A stretch of DNA of 8,413 nucleotides from Actinomycetota bacterium (GTDB lineage Bacteria > Actinomycetota > Actinomycetes > Nanopelagicales > Nanopelagicaceae): positions 1-8,413 of the forward strand of contig SYAM01000091.1 in NCBI GenBank assembly GCA_005787645.1. The letters run 5' to 3'. A model generated the notes under the pieces. The model did no database searches. It was not told the origin of the DNA and worked only from the letters and a program-made list of their open reading frames with translations. Below are positions 1-5,814 of the stretch, in pieces. The translations under genes were made by a program, and so were the position numbers. Position 1 is the first letter of the stretch, and the number at the start of each line of letters is the position of its first letter.

Positions 1-925
1 ATTCCTCCAGGGACATGATCCAGCAATCGCTTCGCCCGCGCATCTTCTTCGAAAAATCATCAGCCATCAATTGATAGGGATCACAGGCATCAAATCTTTC
101 TACACGTTTACCATGCTTGCCGTAAATCTCAAGTGTGCTGGATTGATTATGTGAATTAAAAGCATCATTACCGCCCATCATTACCGCACCATCACTGCCG
201 AAGACTTCAAAGTAGAGCGTCGAAGGCACATTCATCGAAGTAATCGCCTCGGCCTTGGCCCCACCTATAGTGAACTCAATTCGGACTGTTTCGTCACTTC
301 CCACGTGATGCCACGCAACTTCTGCTTTCGTGATCTCTGTTGGCGCAAAATTCATCAACCAAATTGGGGCAGCAACTGAATATGGTCCCAAGTCATACAA
401 CCCACCTCCGCCAAGTTCAGGAAATGCGCGAATGTTCTCATCGGGCAATCCATCGTAAGTAAAACAGGTTTTAATTCGCTCAACTTTTCCAATCTCCCCA
501 GAGCGAACTATTTCAGCAAGGCGCTTTGTGCGCGGATGCCATCTATTCCACGATGCTTCCATGAATAGCCGACCTGTTTCTTTGGCCACTGCAGTGGCTT
601 CGCGCACCTCTTGGGCATTCATCGCCAGCGGTTTCTCGCATAAAACATCCTTACCAGCGCGCATCGCTTTAATCGACCATGGAATGTGGAGCGAGTTCGG
701 CAGCGAGATGTAGACCGCTTCAACATTGGGATCATCGATGAGTTCCTGATAATCGGTATAGAAACGACCACTCGGTGAGAGCGCCTTAGCGCGATCACCA
801 TCTTTTCCCGCTATCGCGTAAATCTCACCCCACTGCGAGTTGCGCAGCGCTGGATAGAGCGCCTTCTTTGCAATCATTCCAGCACCGATGAAACCCCAGC
901 GAACTGGGGTAATTTTCTCGCTCAT
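1..925 (-). CDS. Gfo/Idh/MocA-family NAD(P)-dependent oxidoreductase, 3' end cut by window edge
   Basis: Reading the minus strand from the ATG at 925-923 gives 308 uninterrupted codons before the window ends, so the C-terminus (probably a few tens of residues) is missing. The N-terminal half is a Rossmann fold: the dinucleotide motif GAGMIA is at residues 14-19, the LPNSLH strand end at about 75-80, and the family signature EKP at 97-99. The C-terminal alpha/beta domain carries FMEASWNRWHP (121-131) and YDLGPY (177-182), the region that in this family lines the substrate pocket. Family members oxidise or reduce sugars, inositols, or trans-dihydrodiols using NAD(P) in the cytoplasm. The substrate cannot be told from sequence. 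A good ribosome binding site (AGGGGAG, about 5 nt before the ATG) supports the start. The gene is divergent from the nuclease gene at 980 and shows no functional link to it. The family call is firm, the substrate unknown. Confidence 0.93.
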   Translation of the reverse strand, partial: MSEKITPVRWGFIGAGMIAKKALYPALRNSQWGEIYAIAGKDGDRAKALSPSGRFYTDYQELIDDPNVEAVYISLPNSLHIPWSIKAMRAGKDVLCEKPLAMNAQEVREATAVAKETGRLFMEASWNRWHPRTKRLAEIVRSGEIGKVERIKTCFTYDGLPDENIRAFPELGGGGLYDLGPYSVAAPIWLMNFAPTEITKAEVAWHHVGSDETVRIEFTIGGAKAEAITSMNVPSTLYFEVFGSDGAVMMGGNDAFNSHNQSSTLEIYGKHGKRVERFDACDPYQLMADDFSKKMRGRSDCWIMSLEE

Positions 926-960
926 GAATCTCCCCTTACCACCGCAAATGTCAGGATGAG

Positions 961-989
961 AACATAGGCTTACCGCATCATGAGAGCAA
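961..989 (-). promoter_or_regulatory. Putative sigma70-type promoter of the oxidoreductase gene
   Basis: On the minus strand, TTGCTC (989-984) and TATGTT (966-961) are separated by exactly 17 bp. This fits a housekeeping promoter with a start point near 954 and a leader of roughly 28 nt containing the AGGGGAG ribosome binding site. The -35 element lies inside the first codons of the divergent gene at 980. This is a motif match only. Confidence 0.4.
965..970 (+). promoter_or_regulatory. Putative -10 element for a leaderless transcript of the nuclease gene
   Basis: TAGGCT fits the actinobacterial TAnnnT -10 pattern and ends 9 nt before the ATG at 980, so transcription would start at or within a few bases of the start codon. 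No Shine-Dalgarno sequence precedes that ATG, which fits leaderless translation, common in actinobacteria. No convincing -35 was seen. It overlaps by 2 bp the -10 proposed for the opposite strand. Confidence 0.35.
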
Positions 990-2740
990 GTACTTCCGCC
1001 CCCGCCCAACAGAGGCTTGACGAGATCCCATTGCCGCTACGGTTGGGCACCTTTGTCGTAGTCGATCTCGAAACCACTGGAACCTCGCCGGCATCAGGGG
1101 CGATGATTACCGAAATTGGTGCGGTAAAAATCCGAGGTGGTGAGGTGCTCGGAGAGTTTCACACGCTCATCAATCCTGGTTTGCCAATCCCGCCATTCAT
1201 CACCGTACTCACGGGAATCACTGATGCGATGGTCGCTCCCGCTCCGCTCTTTGCAGAAGTTTTGCCAGCATTCCTGGAGTTCTGTGGCGGAGCCGACGAG
1301 ACAATTTTGATTGCCCACAATGCCCCTTTTGATATTGGTTTTCTCAAAGCGGCAGCCGACGCCCATTCCTACCGCTGGCCAAATTATCAAGTTCTCGACA
1401 CCGTAAAGATTGCTCGGCGCACTCTCACCAAAGATGAAACACCAAATGTAAAACTGGGAACGCTTGCACAATATTTCGGAGTGCAGGAGCCACCAACGCA
1501 CCGCGCGCTCGATGATGCACGTGCGACGGTTGAGATCTTCCATCACTTACTTGAGCGCCTGGGAAATGTTGGCGTGGAAACTCTCGCCGATCTCCAAAAC
1601 TTCTCTCATCCATTGAGCCCTCAAGAGCGTGCAAAAAAATCCCTTGCCGATAACCTCCCTAACTCAATCGGGCTCTATATTTTTCGCGATAGCGAAGATC
1701 GACCCCTCTACATTGGAATCTCCAAAAATATTCGGAAGCGAGTGTTGACCTACTTTTCGCCATCCGAAACTCGATCTCGAATGCGCGAGATGATTGCGCT
1801 CACCTCCCGGATAGAGGCCCTACCTACTCCCACTCTGATCGATGCTCAAATTCGCGAACTCCGCCTCATTCAACTCCACGCCCCTCGGTATAACCGTCGT
1901 TCCCGATTCCAAGAACGGACTCTCTGGCTCACCCTTACCGATGAAAGGTTCCCTCGCTTGGTTATCTCCAAAGGACATGGTGCCCTCACCTACCAGCAGA
2001 GCGCGATTGGTCCCTTCGGCGGAAATATCGATGCCGACCATGCGCGCCAGGCGCTTCATAGCGCAACAACCATTCGCCAATGCACGCCGCGGATCACCCC
2101 GACATCCATCAAGAAAGCAAGCGCGTGCATCCTCTACGACATTGAGAAGTGCTCGGCACCATGCATCGGCGCGACCAGTGACGATGAGTACTCAAAGGTC
2201 TCCGAGAAAGTCTCCAATCATCTCTCGGTGCAGGCTGGAGAGGTAGTCGCGCATCATTTCGAGAGAATCGCCACCTTGTCTCGTGAGGAGAGATTTGAAG
2301 AGGCTGCCGAACTACGCAATCACGTCACCGCATACCTCCGCGGGTTTGCTCGAAGCGAGAGTCTTCGCGCTTTTTCAGCTCTTGAAGAGTTGATTGTTGC
2401 AAAATTTTCCGATGGCAGTGAAGAAATCGAGATTGCGCGAATCCGACGAGGACGTCTTGAAGCATCGCTCACTGTCGCCACTGTCAATCAAATATCTAGT
2501 GGAATCGATCTCCTGCAATCACACCAATTAGACTCTGTTGATCAGGAGTTGATCTTCCCCCACTCCACCCCTGAAGAGGCAGAGATGCTGATGCGCTGGG
2601 CCTCTGACGAATATGCCAGGCCCATTCACATCGTCGGCGATTGGCACTTGCCAACCTATGGCGGCGCATTTCATAAAAACAAGGTGGAAAAATTAGCTAA
2701 ACCAGATGTGAGCGTTCGCGCCAACGTTCGAGAAGAGTGA
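980..2740 (+). CDS. DEDDh 3'-5' exonuclease fused to UvrC-type GIY-YIG endonuclease
   Basis: A 586-residue two-nuclease protein. Residues about 23-195 form a DnaQ/DNA polymerase III epsilon-like exonuclease with all DEDDh residues: D29 and E31 (DLETTG), D118 (HNAPFD), and H174 with D179 (HRALDDA). Residues about 225-306 form a UvrC-type GIY-YIG domain: GLY at 231-233, YIG at 244-246, the basic IRKR at 251-254, and E293 at the metal-binding glutamate position, followed by PRYN. Four cysteines (C368, C383, C391, C395) match the UvrC pattern reported to hold an iron-sulfur cluster. A UVR (UvrB-interacting) motif follows at about 428-452. The RNase H-like nuclease and helix-hairpin-helix domains of full UvrC are absent, so, as in Cho, only the 3' incision half is present. 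Likely role: DNA repair, nicking damaged DNA and perhaps trimming the nicked strand; the coupling is inference. Mycobacterium has the same architecture (Rv2191). The ATG at 980 lacks a Shine-Dalgarno sequence. The 3' end overlaps trpD by 44 bp. Confidence 0.93.
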   Translation: MRASTSAPAQQRLDEIPLPLRLGTFVVVDLETTGTSPASGAMITEIGAVKIRGGEVLGEFHTLINPGLPIPPFITVLTGITDAMVAPAPLFAEVLPAFLEFCGGADETILIAHNAPFDIGFLKAAADAHSYRWPNYQVLDTVKIARRTLTKDETPNVKLGTLAQYFGVQEPPTHRALDDARATVEIFHHLLERLGNVGVETLADLQNFSHPLSPQERAKKSLADNLPNSIGLYIFRDSEDRPLYIGISKNIRKRVLTYFSPSETRSRMREMIALTSRIEALPTPTLIDAQIRELRLIQLHAPRYNRRSRFQERTLWLTLTDERFPRLVISKGHGALTYQQSAIGPFGGNIDADHARQALHSATTIRQCTPRITPTSIKKASACILYDIEKCSAPCIGATSDDEYSKVSEKVSNHLSVQAGEVVAHHFERIATLSREERFEEAAELRNHVTAYLRGFARSESLRAFSALEELIVAKFSDGSEEIEIARIRRGRLEASLTVATVNQISSGIDLLQSHQLDSVDQELIFPHSTPEEAEMLMRWASDEYARPIHIVGDWHLPTYGGAFHKNKVEKLAKPDVSVRANVREE

Positions 2741-3737
2741 ACGCACTTCCACTATCTATCGCTTGAGAAACTTTCTCGAGCGCGTTTACGAAAAGTTCGT
2801 CGATATCCGCTTGAGAAACTTCTCCATCAAAGGCAATCAGCGCAGCAGCAGCATTAAGTAAGACCACCTCGCGCATCGGCCCAAGCTTTCCCTGGAGAAT
2901 CTCCCGCAAATGGGCAGCATTCACGTCAGCGCTTCCACCACGTAGAGATTCAAGCGGATTTCGAGCAATCCCCCATCTCTTTGGATCGATTTCATGGAGT
3001 CTGGAGCGCTTTTGGCTAATCACGAAAATCTCAGTCGGTTCAGAGAGACTTATCTCATCGAGACCATCTTTTCCTCTAAAGACGAGCGCATCGACTCCGC
3101 GCTCGCGCAATACTTCAGCAACGATCGGAAACATTTGAGATTTTGCTACTCCTATTGCATATGCGCGTGGTTGTGCCGGATTAGATAACGGTCCAAGAAT
3201 GTTGAAGATAGTCGGAAATCCAAGAGATTTTCGGGCAGGGGCTGCATGACGCATCGCGCCATGAAACATCGGAGCAAAACAGAAACCAATACCCACATCA
3301 GCAACCAGTCGTGCGACCTGTTCACCGTTGAGATCAATCTTCACGCCAAGGGCTTCAAGAACATCGGCCGCTCCAGATTGTGATGTTGCGGCGCGATTGC
3401 CGTGTTTGATAACTCGTGCACCAGCAGCCGCTGCCACGATCGCAGAAGCAGTAGAGATGTTAATGGTGTGAAATCCATCGCCACCTGTTCCGACAGTGTC
3501 GACTGCACGAATATTGATGGTGATTGGTGCGGCATGTGCATACATCGCGTCAATGAAGCCAGAAACCTCTGTTGGAGTGCCACCTTTTTCCGTATGGAGC
3601 GTAAGGAACTCGGCAATCTCCTCAACGCTCCGCTGCCCGGAGAGAATCTCTTCCATGATTGCTCTGCTTAGATCGAATGTAAGCTCACTTTTCTTTCGAA
3701 GTTCGCCTATAGCAATCTCCCACAAAGCGCCATTCAT
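2697..3737 (-). CDS. trpD: Anthranilate phosphoribosyltransferase (TrpD)
   Basis: This cytoplasmic enzyme transfers phosphoribose from PRPP to anthranilate, the second committed step of tryptophan synthesis. The 346-residue length is normal. The N-terminal helical part (about 1-75) is followed by the PRPP-binding glycine loop GTGGDG (83-88), then NIST (93-96), KHGNR (111-115), and SQSGAADVLEALG (119-131). R169 and K170, in the ARKSLGFPT stretch, lie in the anthranilate-binding region. NILGPLSNPAQPR spans 179-191, and DGLDE (224-228) carries the metal-binding Asp-Glu pair. These motifs separate it from the related thymidine phosphorylases. The ATG at 3737 is the start: it lies 23 nt after the stop of the receiver-like gene on the same strand, so the two are probably cotranscribed. 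The leader has only purine-rich AGAAGAGA stretches as a weak ribosome binding site. No other trp gene is nearby, typical of actinobacteria in which trpD sits alone beside ctaE-qcrCAB. Confidence 0.97.
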   Translation of the reverse strand: MNGALWEIAIGELRKKSELTFDLSRAIMEEILSGQRSVEEIAEFLTLHTEKGGTPTEVSGFIDAMYAHAAPITINIRAVDTVGTGGDGFHTINISTASAIVAAAAGARVIKHGNRAATSQSGAADVLEALGVKIDLNGEQVARLVADVGIGFCFAPMFHGAMRHAAPARKSLGFPTIFNILGPLSNPAQPRAYAIGVAKSQMFPIVAEVLRERGVDALVFRGKDGLDEISLSEPTEIFVISQKRSRLHEIDPKRWGIARNPLESLRGGSADVNAAHLREILQGKLGPMREVVLLNAAAALIAFDGEVSQADIDELFVNALEKVSQAIDSGSAFTLLERWRERSHLV

Positions 3738-3744
3738 GTCAGGG

Positions 3745-3764
3745 TCTCTTCTAGTCTCTTCTAG
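3745..3764. repeat. Tandem 10-bp duplication at the trpD/receiver gene junction
   Basis: TCTCTTCTAG occurs twice in direct succession (3745-3754 and 3755-3764). On the coding (minus) strand this reads CTAGAAGAGA twice. The copy nearer the receiver gene supplies that gene's TAG stop (3763-3761). The copies also bring the only purine-rich AGAAGAGA tracts upstream of the trpD ATG, so the duplication may have altered trpD translation initiation (inference). Confidence 0.85.
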
Positions 3765-4186
3765 AGATGCGACGCTGCAGTCGCAACTGCAGTTGTTTGA
3801 CGCAATAGTGCAGCAACTTCTCCCGCTAACGTGTGGGGATCGATGGGATGGAGCGCAATTGCATCCAGACGCGCCCAGGTAGCCAACCAGCGATCTGCTT
3901 CGCGGGCGATGATGCCCACAATTGGTGGAGCGTTGTAGACCTCATCCTTGATCTCCCGTGCGAGGCCAAGGCCGCCCACCGGAGCTGCCTCTCCATCGAC
4001 TATCAACAGGTCGGCTCGCCCCTTATCATCGAAATAATCCTTTAGCGCCGGTGCGGTTGCGAACTCTTTAACGGTGATCGGGCTCAAGTCTGCCGCCGGA
4101 GCGGGTGAGATTGCACGAACGACCGAGGCTCTGACCAGTGAATTGTCAGAGTAAATCAGGACTGTGAGCGAACCCTTTTCGGCCAT
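3761..4186 (-). CDS. Stand-alone receiver-like (degenerate CheY-fold) protein
   Basis: A 141-residue protein that looks like a single response-regulator receiver domain with no output domain. Beta strand 1 is VLIYSDN (9-15), with D14 in the acidic pocket. The predicted phosphoacceptor strand is LLIVDGE (60-66), with D64 at the phosphorylation site, followed by GLGLAREIKD, as in receiver helix 3. Beta strand 4 is PIVGIIA (88-94), where the usual Thr/Ser switch residue is replaced by Ala or Arg. Beta strand 5 ends ALHPID (111-116), with His113 where receivers have an invariant Lys. Loss of both residues suggests it does not switch by ordinary phosphorylation, so it may be a pseudo-receiver that works by protein contact. 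No kinase gene is nearby. It lies upstream of trpD on the same strand, with a 23-nt gap, and is divergent from ctaE. I do not recall a counterpart between trpD and ctaE in Mycobacterium tuberculosis. The fold call is fairly good, the function unknown. Confidence 0.8.
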   Translation of the reverse strand: MAEKGSLTVLIYSDNSLVRASVVRAISPAPAADLSPITVKEFATAPALKDYFDDKGRADLLIVDGEAAPVGGLGLAREIKDEVYNAPPIVGIIAREADRWLATWARLDAIALHPIDPHTLAGEVAALLRQTTAVATAASHL

Positions 4187-4192
4187 GGCTCC

Positions 4193-4198
4193 ATCTTA
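4193..4198 (-). promoter_or_regulatory. Putative -10 element for the receiver-like gene and trpD
   Basis: On the minus strand TAAGAT lies 6 nt upstream of the ATG at 4186, placing the likely transcription start at the start codon (leaderless). GGAG is also present but only 2 nt from the ATG, too close for normal Shine-Dalgarno pairing. No good -35 was found. Motif match only. Confidence 0.38.
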
Positions 4199-4222
4199 AC
4201 TGCCCTCGCCGGCAAGGCTGCT

Positions 4223-4243
4223 GCAGGGTGCCGCGCATCCTGC
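4223..4243. repeat. 21-bp imperfect palindrome in the divergent intergenic region
   Basis: GCAGGGTGC and GCATCCTGC flank a 3-bp CGC centre. The arms are complementary at 8 of 9 positions, and the remaining one is a G-T pair that would still pair in RNA. It lies 37 bp beyond the receiver gene start and 89 bp before the proposed ctaE start. Its place between divergent genes and near-symmetry would suit a dimeric regulator's operator. A hairpin is the alternative, but no T-run follows, so it is not a terminator. Confidence 0.5.
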
Positions 4244-4318
4244 TCGCGTGATGAGATTCACCTCAATTTGCCCCCCTTGCTCGCCCATAAAAACTCCATA
4301 TCAGAGGGGAAAATCAGG

Positions 4319-4324
4319 AATAAT
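4319..4324 (+). promoter_or_regulatory. Putative -10 element for the ctaE-qcrCAB operon
   Basis: AATAAT (5 of 6 matches to TATAAT) ends 7 nt before the ATG at 4332, so the start point would fall at or next to the start codon, giving a leaderless transcript. No convincing -35 is at the right distance. A weak AGGA (4316-4319) lies 12 nt from the ATG. Upstream promoters in 4244-4318 cannot be excluded. Confidence 0.38.
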
Positions 4325-4331
4325 CGCGCGT

Positions 4332-4970
4332 ATGGCGACCGCAACCCACCATCAAGACTCCTTCCATGCCAGCTCCACTCGGCCGAACTTGGTTGCAGTG
4401 GGAACGATCGTCTGGCTCTCGAGTGAGTTGATGTTCTTCGCCGCGCTCTTCGCAATGTACTTCACGACCCGCTCTGTACAGGGTCCTGAGATTTGGGCCG
4501 AATACACCCAACGGTTGGCAATTCCATTCTCCGCTCTCAACACCACCGTCCTGGTGTTGAGTTCGGTAACGTGTCAATTTGGTGTCTTCGCTGCTGAGCG
4601 TTATCAACCGCGTCGCACGGGAAAGCTAACGAAAATCTCTGGTTGGGGTATGCGTGAATGGTTTGCGCTTACCTTCCTTATGGGAGCCTTTTTTATCGCA
4701 GGACAAATTTACGAATACGCGCATTTGGTGATGGAGGAGATCACCTTGAGTGGAAGTCCCTACGGTTCGGTCTTCTACATCACCACAGGTTTTCACGGAC
4801 TCCATGTCACTGGTGGACTCCTTGCCTTTCTTATTGTGCTTGTCCGCACCAGTTATGCCCGCAAATTTGGCCATAAGCAGGCAACGACAGCGATCGTGGT
4901 CTCGTACTACTGGCACTTCGTTGACGTGGTATGGATCGCGCTCTTTGCGTCGATCTATCTAGTGAAGTAA
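4332..4970 (+). CDS. ctaE: Cytochrome c oxidase subunit III (aa3 oxidase)
   Basis: A 212-residue membrane protein, subunit III of the aa3-type oxidase that forms a supercomplex with the bcc complex in actinobacteria. Subunit III holds no redox centre; it stabilises the catalytic subunit and its proton uptake. Five hydrophobic segments lie near 20-45, 65-87, 110-128, 145-172, and 187-210, the short five-helix form. Recognisable stretches are RPNLVAVGTIVWLSSELMFF (17-36), CQFGVFAAER (81-90), GFHGLHVTGG (153-162), and SYYWHFVDVVWI (191-202), close to mycobacterial CtaE. The frame is open back to a GTG at 4248, but the 28 extra residues are polar, not membrane-like, and absent from homologues as I recall them. 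The ATG at 4332 gives the usual short N-terminus and sits just after AATAAT. It is the first gene of the operon; qcrC follows after 12 nt. Confidence 0.95.
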   Translation: MATATHHQDSFHASSTRPNLVAVGTIVWLSSELMFFAALFAMYFTTRSVQGPEIWAEYTQRLAIPFSALNTTVLVLSSVTCQFGVFAAERYQPRRTGKLTKISGWGMREWFALTFLMGAFFIAGQIYEYAHLVMEEITLSGSPYGSVFYITTGFHGLHVTGGLLAFLIVLVRTSYARKFGHKQATTAIVVSYYWHFVDVVWIALFASIYLVK

Positions 4971-4982
4971 AGGAGCGCGCCA

Positions 4983-5780
4983 GTGTCTCTCTTTAAGTGG
5001 CTGTCCGGTAAACGTCGCCATCGAGCGATGGCTCCTGCGTTATTAGTCATCGGCCTTTTCCTCATTGGAGGCATCTATTCAATTGCCGCCACCCCGAACA
5101 ACGCCACCGCAAGTAATGCGAAAACTACTCTTATCGAGGAGGGTAAGAGCATCTTTATGCGTGGTTGCTCCTCATGTCATGGGCTTTACGCCGAAGGCGG
5201 TGGAATCGCACCTTCATTGATTGGAGTAGGCGCTGCGTCAGTGGATTTCGTAGTTGCTACCGGTCGAATGCCAATGGCCGACATGAGCCAACAAGTGATG
5301 CGCAAGAAACCGCTCTACACTCCTGAGGAGATTGCTGCGCTCGCTGCTTATGTCGCCTCTTTAGCTCCAGGTCCTGCAATTCCCACCGCAGAGCAATTGG
5401 ATTATGAACGTGATGGAAATGTCGCTGAAGGCGGCGAACTCTTCCGAACTAACTGCGCGATGTGTCATAACGCCGCTGCACAAGGTGGCGCGCTCACCGC
5501 GGGCAAATACGCACCAACGCTGATGGGTGTCGAACCAGTGCACATTTACGAAGCGATGCTTACCGGTCCGCAAGCGATGCCGGTTTTTGGCGATCAGGCG
5601 CTGACCCCAGAGGAGAAGTTGTCGATCATCAAGTGGGTCAAGGCAGTGGAGAACGAGGGAAGTTATGGTGGAGCGGCCCTCGGCAAAGTTGGCCCAGTGA
5701 CAGAAGGACTTCTCGGTTGGGTTTTAGGCCTCGGCTCGTTAATTGGTATTGCTGTGTGGCTAGCCACTAAGGCTCGCTAG
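4983..5780 (+). CDS. qcrC: Di-haem cytochrome c subunit of cytochrome bcc complex
   Basis: A 265-residue membrane-anchored di-haem cytochrome c. In actinobacteria it replaces soluble cytochrome c, carrying electrons from the Rieske protein directly to the aa3 oxidase. A positively charged N-terminus (KRRHR, 10-14) precedes a membrane segment at about 17-36. Two cytochrome c domains follow outside the membrane. The first has CSSCH at 62-66, with a likely axial Met at 96 or 98 in GRMPMAD. The second has CAMCH at 158-162, with likely axial Met199 in QAMPVFGD. A C-terminal membrane anchor lies at about 243-262. The start is a GTG, fixed by a strong AAGGAG ribosome binding site 7 nt upstream that overlaps the ctaE stop, so translation is probably coupled to ctaE. 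Haem attachment would need a cytochrome c maturation system encoded elsewhere. The length is close to the mycobacterial protein. Confidence 0.97.
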   Translation: MSLFKWLSGKRRHRAMAPALLVIGLFLIGGIYSIAATPNNATASNAKTTLIEEGKSIFMRGCSSCHGLYAEGGGIAPSLIGVGAASVDFVVATGRMPMADMSQQVMRKKPLYTPEEIAALAAYVASLAPGPAIPTAEQLDYERDGNVAEGGELFRTNCAMCHNAAAQGGALTAGKYAPTLMGVEPVHIYEAMLTGPQAMPVFGDQALTPEEKLSIIKWVKAVENEGSYGGAALGKVGPVTEGLLGWVLGLGSLIGIAVWLATKAR

Positions 5781-5814
5781 GAAATTTGGACACGAGAGGA
5801 ATGGGTTAAGAGAA

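Noticed and set aside
1094..1546. 150-codon open frame on the minus strand inside the exonuclease domain
   Set aside because: It is antisense to a gene with all catalytic motifs, and its translation resembles no family and has composition typical of a shadow frame.
1842..2246. 134-codon open frame on the plus strand inside the nuclease gene
   Set aside because: It is another frame of the GIY-YIG/UvrC region, rich in Arg, Ser and Pro, with no recognisable domain.
3496..3882. 128-codon plus-strand open frame crossing the trpD/receiver junction
   Set aside because: It is antisense to the well-supported TrpD N-terminus and the receiver C-terminus, and its translation has no recognisable motif.
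4223..4243. Palindrome as an intrinsic terminator
   Set aside because: No T-run follows on either strand, and it lies upstream of both divergent genes rather than downstream of one.
4248..4331. N-terminal extension of CtaE from GTG 4248
   Set aside because: The 28 extra residues are not family-like, there is no ribosome binding site, and the 4332 ATG gives the normal CtaE N-terminus next to a -10-like AATAAT.
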